From NCBI GenBank assembly GCA_036583965.1, contig JAZBQD010000030.1:57165551-57229550 (forward strand): 64,000 nucleotides of DNA, written 5' to 3'. This stretch comes from Prunella strophiata (taxonomy: Eukaryota; Chordata; Aves; Passeriformes; Prunellidae). Each line of letters begins with the position of its first letter. Position 1 is the first letter of the stretch. The position numbers were made by a program, and so were the translations under genes. Positions 50,480 to 63,118 of the stretch are shown here, piece by piece. The notes beneath the pieces were generated by a model, which saw only the letters and a list, made by a program, of their open reading frames with translations, had not been told where the DNA came from and did not search any database.

Positions 50480-52119
50480 CAAAACATGGATGGAGTATTC
50501 TGTAAGCACCTGTCTGATGTTTCACAATCACTAGCCCTTGTGGAAGGCTTGACAGATGTCTGCTGGAAGCTCAGTACAGCAGAGCAGAAGCAGTGCGGGA
50601 GGTTCCTTCAGAGTGTGGAAGAGAACTCCCTGACGTAGCTGGTATGTGAGCCTACCAGGGGTGATGCCCCACTAGACCTGCTGTTTACACATAGGGAAGG
50701 GTGACTGGTGGGAGATATGGTGGTCACAGGTGATTGTGGGCTCAGTGAAATTGTTGGTGAAGTAACAAAGTAGGGTCAACAAACCTCTAGTTTGGGCTTC
50801 CGGGGGCTGGATTTTGGCCAGGACATTGATGCAGAAAGTCCCCTGGGAAAGAGTCCTTACTAACAAAGGGTTTGAGAAATGCTAGACATACTTTAAGCAA
50901 CAAGAGCAGGCCACCCCTGTGTTCCAAAGCTGGCTGGGAAGAAGACTTGGCCTGGCTAAACAGGGAGCTTTTGCTTGAATTCAGGGAACAAAGAGGGAGT
51001 TATGACCTTTTGGAAGAAGAGGCAGGCAACTCAGGAAGGGTACAAAAATGTCATTAAGTCATAGAAAAAAATTAGAAAGGTGAAAGCTCAAATAAAATTC
51101 ATCCTGGACACACCTATGAAAGACATTAAAAAGTGTTTTTATAAGTACATTAACAACTAAAGGAGGGCCAAGGAAAATCTTCATCCTTTATTGGATGTAG
51201 GGAAGGGAGGAACATTGTCACCAAGGATGAGGAAAAGACTGAGGCAGCTAATGCCTTCTTTGCATCAGTCTTTAACAGAAAGACTGGATAACTTCAGGGC
51301 AATGTGAGCTGGTAGAGAGATGGGCAGCAGAATAAGCCCCCTGCAACTCAGGAGGAAGTAGTTAGTGACCTGCTCTGTATATACACACACAAGTCTATGG
51401 ATGAGATTCACCCAAGAGCACTAAAGGAGCTAATAGAGGAGCTTGCCAAGCCACTCCACCATTTATCTTCAGTCCTGGTTAACTGGGAAAGTCCCAGACA
51501 ACTGCAGGTTGGCCAGTGTGACACTCATCTACCAGAAGGGTCAGAAGGAAGATGTGGGGAAATTCAGCCTGTCAGCCTGACCTTGTTGTTGGGGAAAGTT
51601 ATGGAACAGGTTATCTTGAGTGCATGCAGCACACACAGGACAACCAGGGGATCAGGTGCAGCCAACATGGCTTTAGGAAAGGCAAGTCCTGCTTGACCAA
51701 CCTGATTCTTTTTATGACCTGCCTAGTGGATGAGGGAAGGCTGTGGATTTAGTCTACCTGGACTTCAGTAAAGCACTCTCTCCCAAAACATTCTCCTGAA
51801 GATGCTGGCAGCCCAGGGCTTGGACAGGTGCACTCTTGTCTGGATTAAGAACTGGCTGAATGGCTGTGCCCAGTGAATTGTGCTGCATCCAGTTGTCAGC
51901 TGGTTACTAGTGGTGTTCCCCAGGGCTCAAAGCTTGGCTCAGTCGTGTTTAACATTTTTATTGAAGACCAGGATGAGGGAGTTGATGGAGTCACCATCCC
52001 TGGGAGCATTCCAAAATGGACTGGCACTGAATGCTGTGGTTGACATGATGGTGTTTGGTCAAAGGCTGGACTTGTTGATTTTGGAGGTATTTTCCAACCT
52101 TATTGATTCTCTAATTCAT
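50480..52119 (+). mobile_element. CR1 LINE, plus strand, with endonuclease and RT remnants
   Basis: Reading downstream: the C-terminal half of the endonuclease (SQSLALVEGLTDVCWKLS, FLQSVEENSLT, LDLLFTHREG); the linker (KAQIKFILDTPMKDIKKCFY); the start of the RT (MDEIHPRALKELIEELAKPL, PVSLTLLLGKVMEQVI, QGIRCSQHGFRKGKSCLTNL) and a trace of VTSGVPQGS and [11 protein letters not shown] at 51895-51980. The sequence then jumps near 51985 directly to the CR1 3' UTR (GTCACCATCCCTGGGAGCAT) and the terminus GGAGGTATTTTCCAACCTTA with tail ATTGATTCTCTAATTCAT. The RT palm active site (FADD in CR1) and the whole C-terminus are therefore missing. Many stops and frameshifts add to this; the copy is inactive. 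Confidence 0.92.
51397..51780 (+). pseudogene. CR1 ORF2 reverse-transcriptase N-terminal remnant
   Basis: The best preserved coding part of this element. It begins in one frame with MDEIHPRALKELIEELAKPL, slips around VNWESPRQLQVGQCDTHLPEG, and continues in another frame with QHGFRKGKSCLTNLILFMTC and LVDEG. These are RT fingers-region motifs of CR1. At least two frameshifts are needed to follow it, and the catalytic aspartates are deleted downstream. Confidence 0.85.
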
Positions 52120-53148
52120 ACTTCTAAAGGTCACTTATTCCTTGAAAGAAAGAAGTAAGGAGATGTTTTGGGGCACAACATTTTCAGTGGAGGTCATTAT
52201 TTTGGGAAGCCATGGATAAATTCATATGAACTTTGTAACTGTTTCTCCTTTCACCTTTTCTATTTGACAATCACATTTGGGGCAAACACCACCATCTTCA
52301 CTGATCACTGATGGGATCACTAATAAACAGTTTCATTGTGCTCTTTTTTCTCTTCTTCATTAAACAATCTAGTTTCCTTTCATTTAAGGGAGAAAAAAGC
52401 TGAGCAAAGTATGAGAGCAATTTTCTATAGAAGACCTGGCTATTGATAATGCTGTGTGACATTAAATACCTCCTCATGACATCACATGACACAAATTTGC
52501 TCCTTTGGAAACAAGAAAACTTTCAGATTTGTATTTCAAATAAATGGCATTGACAGAGGGGACAGGAAATATTTGCAATGTCTATTATTAACCCTCTCAA
52601 TTCAGTTTCTAAGTTTTAATTTAGCAATAAAGAGATGCAGACTGTTGTGTGAATAACGCTGTGAAACAACCTGCATTTTGATTTAGGGATCTACAATAGA
52701 TGTTTCAAGTTTAACACTGTAAATTCACAATACAGAGCATCAGAAATTTGAAATTTCAGTGTTTTTATATGATTTGTCTTTTCTGCAGGGTTACTAATGA
52801 TTGCTGAGTACTGCAGTATTCCTGGGGGTTCGGGAGCAAAAATCACAAGCCTGTTCTCAATACTCTTTGTATAAATTCTGAGGTTTGATTATTTATTTGT
52901 TTTTTTTTTTTTTTTTTTACTTCCTGAAGGGAACAGCTTTAGCTGTCTTAGGAAGCCTGACAGCAAAATATGTCAGAAACAGGAATATACTGTCCTAATC
53001 TGGATTGGAGTCAGATACTTTCAGATTCTGTTAGATGCCTCTGTAAGATGGAAATTAAGTTATAGTAATGAGTTTATGCTGTTTAATTTTTAAAATATGC
53101 TGCCTTCTGTCATACTTAAATTTAAAATAAAGGCATTTGTGCTTCACA
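52120..53148. other. Unique AT-rich DNA with a T19 run
   Basis: T19 at 52900-52918. No gene or repeat family is recognised. Confidence 0.5.
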
Positions 53149-53457
53149 ATGGCTGGCACCTCCCTGAAAAACTGTTGTCTGCAGATCCACAGAGACCAGC
53201 CTAAACTCAGGAATGCAAAGAAGGCTACAATAAACCTGAAGAACTATAGGCTTCAAAGGACAACTGACTAAACACTGCTTTTCAACAAAAGTGATGCTAT
53301 GACCTGGACCCTCCCAAAAGGAAACAAGGAACCCAAATGTGATGGTGCTGAGGAATTCAAGAAAATGTCAGCATATTATTAGCTTGTGATCAGTGACAAT
53401 ATAATTGTCATTGATGACTCATTCCAAAGGGAGAGAAGTGGTCCCCAGGCAATATGA
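53149..53457 (+). pseudogene. Possible decayed coding stretch, unassigned
   Basis: From an ATG at about 53149 one frame reads 40 codons (MAGTSLKNCCLQIHRDQPKL...), a TAA, about 38 more codons (...FNKSDAMTWTLPKGNKEPKC...), a TAG, and about 27 more (...ISDNIIVIDDSFQRERSGPQ) before paired stops. Composition is lysine/asparagine-rich but less hydrophobic than chance frames nearby. I recognise no family. It may be a very old retrocopy or mobile-element piece, or chance. Confidence 0.2.
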
Positions 53458-55046
53458 TAATGGCAAGCTTGGCCCTAGGCCTTTTAACCTCTGAACTAGC
53501 TCTCCCATCTAACATAAACTCAGTCAAAAACATCAACAACTTAGGAAGTGAAAAATTCGAAGTTTTTTATGAATTACAATTTATTTTTTTAAGCGAAAGT
53601 GCGCACACACACACACACACACTCCTTCAGGAAGATTTAGGGAATAGGAACAACAGAAACCTCTGAAGTTTGAGTCCTCCTCTTCATAACTCTTTTGGTA
53701 TTTTGCTTTTTATTCAAACCAGAGAGGAATGCACCTAACTGAAATGGGCACAGGGAGGAGGAGAAGAAATACAGTCCACATTTCCTGTGGTTACATCTAC
53801 ATCAGCAATTATTTTGGCTCAGTTGAAGCTTTCTGTACAGTTGGAAGCATGTGGTGTCAAGCTATCAGCATGTATATTGTATTAGCTTCAGGAGATTTTC
53901 TTCAGAGTGGCTCTAGCTTGTTCCCATGAACTGAAGAGTATGATAGGTGGGTGTAATCTCTCAAGTATAATTTTATCATTCATGTTCTATAAGTTTGCTC
54001 AAGTATGGGATCCAAGCTTCATTCTGAACACAACATCAGTGTTGCCACTTCAGCAATTAATCTGTAACTCAAATCAAAATGTCGATGGTTTATCTATAAT
54101 TCTTAAAGAATATCCCTCATTACAGGCCTTAGGAGCAGTGAAAAATGATATGTCTCTTCAGGTTCAAAGTTTTCCTATTTCATTTTGACCTTCAAAATTA
54201 TAATTGTTTTAGTGTTTTGTTTTGTCTTTCTCCTAGGAGACATGAAAGAGAAAAAACCCTTGAAACCAGAATGTTTCAAGATTCAGACACAAGCTTTTAT
54301 TTGTACTTTCAGGGTTTTTCCTATATTTTTTTTTTTTTAACTTTTCATCTCAGGGCAAATATTAGTTCTTGTTTTCAGAATAATTGTTTCTTGTTTCAGT
54401 ACCTCTCAGTGTGGAGAGAACTATGCAGCTGTGATTAGGAGTTCACTTGTCATTATATTGTGGCACATTGGTATTACAACACTGTGCTGGTTTTCTTCTC
54501 CCCAGGCTACTGTGTAATTTACATACAGAGGAGACAGCAGCCTAAGAGTCACTTGCCTGAACACAGGTGACTCTTTTAGCTACCTGGGTGCCAGCTGCTG
54601 CCTCTGAATGATGTGGCCTCCCACGTGTAGGAGGTCCCTTATCATCTTCAGCTATGTAATGTGTTGAACACTCTACAACACCTACACTGACATTAGATCA
54701 CAAAAAATGATGTCCATGTAGACAGCTAAAAGCTGTATTAACAGCTAAAGAGAAGTGGTGTGCAAATCACAAACTCCTTAAAAGATATCTAGAGATTTTC
54801 AACTCCTGTTCAAACTTCTTGGCATGATATTGGCTCATATTAGGCCGATATCTCTCTTGAGAAAATTATCTGGTGGGAGTGGTAGGAGTTGTGAAAGAAT
54901 CTGAGGAGATGTTTGTCATGCACTGAATGCTGAGATACACATTATTGTCTTTCCTTTATGGAAATTAGCCACCAAGATTTTGTAGTAATCTTTTATGGAC
55001 AACCATTTGGGAAAAAATAGAAAAATAATAATAATAAAAAAGAATA
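53458..55046. other. Unique AT-rich DNA with a CA repeat
   Basis: A CA microsatellite of about 21 bases lies at 53602-53622. A hairpin with 9-bp arms (AAGAGTCAC / GTGACTCTT) lies at 54544-54575. No gene is recognised. Confidence 0.5.
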
Positions 55047-55447
<401 letters not shown>

Positions 55448-56249
55448 TAATATGTTTTTGTCTACATAAAAAAGTTTCCTGTAGCTACAGGATAGGTTAC
55501 AGATTTCTCAACAGACCTTCAAGAGACATAAATTAAATTAGAATTGATTCTTTACATATCACTTTGACATACCTTCAGTTTCAAAAAAGTATTAAAGATA
55601 GAGACTTGGATTAACGCTTGAAATATTTACCAAATAAGTTTTATTGCCTTAAACACAGTAATTAACTTAATGTCTGGCTTTTTTTTTTTTTTTTTTCAGC
55701 AAGCTTTTGACTGTTTCATTATTTTCTTCATTTAAACAAAATATTTAAAAACACAGAAAAAAAAAAACAAACCAAAAAAAAAACCAAAAAAAAAAAAAAA
55801 ACATCAGCACAGGGTATGTCTACTAAGATATGGATGATAACATTAACAGTAGCCACCATACTGGGATACAGCATTTGTTTTATCCATTTTCCTGACAGTA
55901 CATTGGCAGGGGGAAGGGGGGAGGTGGGGCTCTGCATAGCTGGGGGTAGTTGTTTTGATTTTTGTGGGAAGCCACACAGAACATGGTTTGGATAAGTTAT
56001 GGGTACAAAAAACTCAACTTGGGGGAATTACATTAATTGCCAAATTAATTAAAATTTTAAAAAGCAGGAAAATGAGTAAACAAAAATTTAGGCAAAACAC
56101 CTCTCTTTCCCTTCACAAGCTTAGCTTCACTCCTGATACTTTGCATCCCCCCTTCCTGCTGTCCACTCTTGCTATCTCACAGGCTATTCTCAGTCCCTTT
56201 GGTGAGGTGATGGGTGGTTTAGGATGCTGGGGTCAGGATACAAGAGTTT
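55448..56249. other. Unique AT-rich DNA with homopolymers
   Basis: T18 at 55679-55696 and an A-rich tract at 55757-55801. No gene is recognised. Confidence 0.5.
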
Positions 56250-56690
56250 CTGTCTGCCATGCTTTGTTCTCATTCCTTTTTCTTCTGCTGCTCCTCCCTT
56301 CTTTCTTGCTTCCTGTGCATTAGTGTGAGTCCTACATGGGCAGCAGTCCTTCTGGAGAAGGATCTGCTCTGCTGTGGGCTACCCATGGGTCAGAGGCTCT
56401 TTCTAGGTCTTACCTGCACTGTCACAGAGCACCACACAGTTCTTTGGGGTTTTTGTCCCTTTTTATTCTCAGGATTTTGCCTTTTCTTAACTTTCTGCCA
56501 CCAGTTTTACTGACAGGCTCAGCTATGGGCAGTGGTGGCTCTGTGGTGGAGCTGGTTGGAACTCTCTGAAACTGGCTGCATCTATCACAAGGCAGCTGCT
56601 GGCCTTGTTTCATAAATGCTGCTCCTGCAGTGCCCTTCCCACTGCCTAAACCTTGCCCTGTGTACCAAATACAGGATACTGCTGGCTTAC
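56250..56690 (-). mobile_element. Probable avian ERV LTR, minus strand
   Basis: Read on the minus strand it passes ACACAGGGCAAGGTTTAGGC, a G-rich stretch (CAGTGGGAAGGG), GCAGCTGCCTTGTG, a block with repeated CCA/GAGCC, then a TTAAGAAAAGG motif that resembles the TATA-like region of a common avian LTR, and ends near a C/T-rich tail. The order and wording resemble that LTR family from memory, but identity is low, the ends and a target duplication could not be placed, and CpG is almost gone, so it is old. Confidence 0.45.
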
Positions 56691-59600
56691 AATGGCTTTT
56701 GAGCCAAGCATCCCACACCAAAATGGAAAATATTTCATTAAGAAGTTGTTCACTCTAGGATCTTAAATAGTGATGAAACAAGCTAGCAAATTAATATGGA
56801 ATGAAGACAGCCTTAAAGGGGGGATGCATTAAATGGAGGCAAGCATCAGTACAGGACTTACAAAGGTTAAAGATAATGTTTCCAGAGTCTTTGAAGAACA
56901 GCAATGCCTGTTGAACATGCCATCTGGAGTTCAGCCAGTGTCAAATGGATTCATTATAACAGCATGGTGGATCAAAGCACTGAGAGCTTACCTGCTCACA
57001 CTGGACAAATCACAAGTGAACAGGCTGTCATACAGGTACACTGACACTGGAGGGATGGAAACACTTAACCCTTCTGGTTACTGGGTCATGAAATACTCTT
57101 GCAAAGTTGCCAAAAAAGAACATTTTGGACCAATTTTTAAGACATAATTTATTTTTTCTCCTGAAATAATAGACAGTCTGTCTTGATGCTTCTCTGCAAT
57201 TTAAAAGATTGTAGTCTTTCAACATTTCACCTGTTTGCAAACCAGCCTCAGTCATTCTCAAAGCAGAGGCTTGCTCTAATCAAAGTTAAGTAAGAAAAAC
57301 TTATGAACTTTCATTTTATCAGAAACATGCAATTTGCTTTCTGACAGCTAGAATGCATATTTCTGTCTTGAAATTTATTTGTAAAATTTTTTCAGGCATG
57401 TTGCCATTCTCATATACATCCGTTTCAGTTTTAAAATATTCTTTAGGATATCTAAAAGATTTTTTTTTTTCCCTTCAAAAAAAGGAGGGCAGAAATCCAG
57501 GCAGGCTACTTGGTTGGCTTGGTCTATCAATTCTGTTTTGAAGTTTGACCTGTACCATATTTTCCTCTGCAGTTCCCATCTAGGTTTCTCAGGAGTTACT
57601 GTACCCAAAAAGACAGAACTTGCACTGCTCAGATTTTAGCTTGTCTTTATATAAAATAATAGTCACTCAAAGTAAAACTCTGTTCTGCATTTGAACACAG
57701 AACCCTTTGTGAGGATCCTCCCTTTCCCTTAGAGCATGGCAGGTACATCTAAGCATCAAAGGGGGCATTGCTTCTTGCTGGAAACAGTCAAAAATTGGCA
57801 GTCTAAGCAGGAAGAGCTCAGGTTAAACAAGAAATTCTACTGATGGGAAAAACAACATTTAAGCCTTATCCTTCTCCAAGTTCCCTGGAAAAACATACAC
57901 ACATTTGAAAAGTGGTGTAGAAGCTGAAACATTTAATTTGGGACATAAAGAGCCACCTGTATTTCTTGACTCAGCTCCAAAAAATTAGCACCCTAATTTC
58001 ATTCTTGGCTGAATGGGCAAAATTAATCCAGCTGAAAGTGTGGGACTGGAATAAACTTTTTAGCTCTCAAAGTTTATATTGTAATTTTGTCAGTTACTTA
58101 CCATCAGTGCATTTTTAGCTAACAGAGGCAGTTAATGGTAGTAGTCAAAATAATTTTGTAGGCACTTTTAAGGTGAAATTAATTTCATCCTAAATTCAAT
58201 GTCCCCAGACCAGTGAAAGTACTCAGGGCTTAAAAAATTTAAGCCCATTTGTAACAAAGGGGTCTTCCAAGATATTTTCAGTCTAGTTTTCTATGTTTAT
58301 GTGGGATTAATTGCACCTGATGTTCTTCTGAAAAAATTAGGGATTGATAACTATTAACCTAAGCTAAGGTTAATATTAGGCTAAGATGAACATCTTCAAT
58401 CGGAAAAGGCAAATAAAATTCTTATAAGATCATGGGTTATTTGACTGAATGCAATAAGGAAACTTTTTCGTTCTTCCCTTGGGTTTTATTTGTATTATCC
58501 ATTCTTCTGTGTCCTAAGGACCTGGTCTCTGAAAATCAGATAGTAAAAACACACCAGATTTGATTTAGTCATTACTGTAGTTGTCTCATTAGTCAATCTT
58601 TACCTTTCAAAGGTCAAAGTTGAAGTTAGTTTAAAAAATATAAAAAAGAGAAAAACAAAAAAAACCCCAAAGACTACCTAGAGATCACAGTAAAAGAAAA
58701 AAAAAAATATTGATTTAATCAATAAAAGGTAGTCTAGTTCCTAAATGTTTAAAACCACCCCCCACCCCCCAATTAAAAACAAACAAATAATCAAAAAAAT
58801 CCCTCTAATTTCTCTGTACGTGTAACTCTGTGCAGTGTACAGACACTTCAGAGAGGTGCCCAGATGTTTTTATTTCCCAAAAACAAGATAGCAGAGCTTC
58901 CCCATAATGCTTTTCCTGTAAGGCAATCCCATCAGTGAACCCCCATGGGAATCCACTTCCCATAATTACCTCTAGGGTGCTTCCCTATCTATGTCATACA
59001 CTTGGAGTGGACACCTCTTTTGTAGTCTCTGAGGTCTTTCTTTTCCTTATCACTCTGTACCTGTATATGCTTGTTATTCCTCCCTGCACCTTTGTATCTG
59101 TTTGCTACTGAAATTAAAAATTATTTATAGAAAAAGGTTAGCAAAGAACATGTTTATAATTTTGTATTTTGTCTGTTTTCAGTAAAGGAAAAAAAAAAAT
59201 CACTTGTAACTTAAATACCTGTATGAATGCTGTTCATTCTTCATTTCATAAAGAAAAAAAAAAAAAAGTCGACATTCTGTGAAAAGATCTTAGAAGGAGG
59301 CTGCAAGATCTGGAAAAGCCAATGAGTGTAGAAAAATTTTGGAATACGTGGTATATTTTTTCTTTTTTTTCCAAAAAAAAAAAAAAAAAAAAAAACAACA
59401 AAAAAAAATCTTAAGCCAGACCAGAATTTTATTCTTCTGATTTTAGTTACCTTCATACAGAAGCATGTAAATCTTAGAAGCACTGGAAGTCATCTTTTGT
59501 TATGTGATATTTAGAGCTAACTCATAAAATAAAAATTATATTATCTTATATATACAACGGATAACAAATACATTTGAGCTTAGAATTCATATATAGCAAA

Positions 59601-62570
59601 AAATGCAATTTAGTTTTACTGTCCAGTTATATTAAAGGGTTTTGAATGATTATTTGTTATAAAGTATCATATCAATATTTAACCAGAAAGAGCTATGCAG
59701 GTATTTTAGAACATTTTTCTCAAACCATGTCATGAAACTGGACTTTCCTGGCATAGACAAGACTATTGCAAAACTATAAAACCAGCAAATGTATACATTT
59801 ATTATGTCTTGATAATAACTCATCAATGCTTATAAGATATCCAGTGAATAATGGAAATATCCACAACTGGCAATGAAAAATGATGGCAGATTAAAACTGA
59901 TGATAAGGTAAACATAATATTTAGAAACCTCACTAGAAAATATACATTTGAAAAGGACATTTTTTTTTTTTTTTTTTTGCTTGAGTTAATATGTCTTGTG
60001 CCCAGTCCTGTTTATACTGATTGGAGAAAGTTAACAGTGTCAAAAGGTAAACTATACCTACTATGAGCAGATATGTACATTTTTATGCTTTATATGTGAT
60101 TTGTTTACTGTCTTATTTGGGATGGGCTGTATTCCAATAAATTTAAGCCATTATTCACTGAGTTCAAGTTATGCTACTGAGGGTAATTCTTCTCAGATTT
60201 TGCAGTTTTATCACTTATTGTGCCTACTAAGTCAATTCTGGCAATATATTGCTAATGCATTGCAGTTAGTCAGCTAGCCAATGTTGCTTAAATGAGACTC
60301 ATCCCATTAATTTCAAGATTATTATAGTGGTTTATGTTGGCCATAGACATCAAGCCTTATATGAGCAATGCCCAAATCACTAGTCTTTTCATGTATTTTC
60401 CCTAGGCAGACCTCCTGTCATTAAAGGTGCATAGGACCATGATGCTTGTCTATAAATTATAATCCTTTATAGAACTCTTTGTGCTTTCCTTTAAACCTGT
60501 CATGCAACACATGAATATATTTAATGTCTGACTGCACAAACAGTAAGAATCTGTCATTAACAGATTTGTAAGAAATATAATTATGAAAATATTCAAGGAA
60601 TATTATTTAAAAGACAATTTACATTTACAAGAGTATGTATTTTTAAAAAAAAGGGCAAATTATATTAGAAATTAAGAAGGAAAAAAAACCAATAGACTTG
60701 AAAAGAGGGAATGAAGATATGTGAGTGACATGTGTGCAAAAAAGGGGATTTTTTTATACTATGGAAATAGAGATACATTCTTTTGGTTTTACCTCAAGGT
60801 TTTTCATATTTTCTATACAAATGAAAGGCAGTTTTAGACTTGGAAGCTTGCCATTTCAAATATTAAAAAAAAAAATAAATAAAGCCTCTTTGCTATGAAT
60901 TAGAAAAAAAAATCACAATAAATCAAATTCACAAGTACTTGCTAAGCAAAAACTGGTAGTTTTTCATAGCAAAAAGGGCTGAATTGATTTTTTGGTATCA
61001 AGACAAGCTATCTACACTTCCATACCTCAGCAAAGAAATAAACTACCATTACATTTCTACTGCTACAAGCTTGTAGTTTATATTTTTCATGTATATTCCC
61101 TGGCTTAACTTATAGGAGCATAGTTGTTGAAGGAGTACTTCTGTATATAATAAGTGTTCACAGTGGCAGGAATGATAAGTAGCCAATTCGCTTTTCATAA
61201 ATTTACATGTAGGGGTCCTACTTTTACAGATTTTTCAGCTTTATTTAGTTTATCAACCAAAATTGACTGTGATGGATGAAACAACTTTTATAATCCATGC
61301 AGCTACATATTTCACTAATATTAGTACTTTTTCTGTGAATCATCTGCACACAAGCAATCTGACCATGGACAACCAAAATCAGCAGTAAATGTGCTGTTGG
61401 ATTCTGTGAAAATAAAACATAACAGAAAACTGAAGCTGCCTTCCTGTTGCTGAAGTTTCTTTACCACAACTTCTTTTCTAGTCCCTTCTCTGTAAAGACA
61501 CATTTATATGACACAGTACAGTGTCATGTAGGAAGAACCATATTGATGCAGAATAACTGATGAACAGGTATATTAGCCTGGAATTGTGCCATACCTCATA
61601 TCAGTAGCACTTCTGGAACCTCTGCTACATTGCTGTGCTGCAGAGCATCAGGCAGACATGCAATCATTGAGCCAGTCCTCTCCACCTACCAAACATTTTC
61701 CTGGTGTTCAGAGTCCTATTGAATAGTCATGCTTTGTTTTATTAGTCCCAAAACATATTATCACACTGTTCTGTTAATTCTCAGCAGTCATTGTTGTTGC
61801 TCCAACACTGAGGCGTTAACTACTTATGTGATTTTCATTTGTAGCTTAAATACTTTTCCAGATAATGAGTTGAACTGATGAACCAGGCCATAAGTACTAA
61901 TTTATTCCTTAAAACAATTCCTATAATGTGTAGTTTGGAAACTATACTTTTTCTTAGGAAAAAAAAAATATGTAAATCGATAACCATAGTTCCTTTCTCA
62001 ATTTTTTCATTTGCTCAATTTTCTGTACTCAGGACGATTGTTTTATGTAAACTAGTGTGAAATCAGTTTTTAAACTTAGAAGGCTTAGTACCAGACACAA
62101 ATACACTTTTTTTTTTTTTTTTTTTTTTTTAACACAGGGGCTCAAGAGTAAATCCAGCAAGGTTTTGGGGCTCCAGACTGATCCTACCTCTTTCAGAAGG
62201 ATGAGGCAGCAGCATTAACTTCACTGACTGGTATTATTCTGCCTTCTGAAGACTGCTGCATTCTGGAATAATGAAAATGTAAGCTGCATGTAACTGAATT
62301 CCTAAACTGTCCCTGGTTTAGAAACCTGTAAATCATGTTTATATGTCAATGTATTCAGATGACAGTAAACTTCCTTTATGCATTCTAGAGACAAATAGGA
62401 ACTGCCGTTGACTATGTAAGGAGATGTGGATCTTCTTATCTAAACTTTTATCTGAATTGACTAAAGGTAGTTAGCTTCCCAAAGTTAAGTATGAGGAAAA
62501 AAACATTTCAGTATTTTCATTTAATATGGAAGGCTAGCAGAAATTTCATGCAGTGAAACTTCACTGAAAG
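56691..62570. other. Unique AT-rich non-coding DNA
   Basis: Nearly 6 kb with no gene or mobile element recognised. Homopolymers: A23 at 59373-59395, T19 at 59960-59978 and T24 at 62107-62130. A short C-rich patch is at 58757-58771. Plus frame 56833-57147 (104 codons) has no motif. Confidence 0.55.
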
Positions 62571-62897
62571 GAAGTGGCAACTCCTGCACCTAGGGAGGTT
62601 TAACCCCAAAGTTTGGGTACATGCTGCTGGCCAGGAGATGAAGCAAAGGTTCTTTTCATTGACTCCCACTGACAGAGCCAGTGGCATAAACTATAACACA
62701 GAATATTCCTCTTGAACATCAGGAAACATGAGAGTGACTGGCCACTGGCACTAATTGCTCAGGGAGGTTGGGGAGTGTCCATCTCTACACATATCCAGAA
62801 ACTCTCTGGATACAGGCCCTGTTGGAGTGGAGGGCCAGACCAGATGACCTTGAGAAGTTCCTTTCAACACAAACATTCTGTGGATCTGTGTATATTG
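62571..62897 (+). mobile_element. CR1 LINE 3' end, plus strand
   Basis: The order of CR1 3' sequence can be followed: GCACCTAGGGAGGTTTAACC, then GTGGCATAAACT, CATCAGGAAACATGAGAGTG, TCAGGGAGGTTGGGGAGTGT, CAGACCAGATGACCTTGAGA and finally TTCCTTTCAACACAAACATT with the octamer tail CTGTGGATCTGTG. Divergence is high and several pieces are missing. Only about 330 bp remain, without an open frame. Confidence 0.85.
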
Positions 62898-63118
62898 AAA
62901 TATCAATTAGCTCTTCTAAATTTCTACTAAGCTAGCTATCTGGGCCTGCAGACACCTAAAGCACCTTCCTGTTCACATTTGTACAGCACCTTCAGTCTCA
63001 ACATTCTTACTTAGAGCCTTTACACTGACATGATTTCAAATCCCAATTTTCTCTGCAATGGAATGGGCTAGAGCCAATGAAAGTGAGATATCTTATATGT
63101 ACCATGTAGTTCAGTGGT

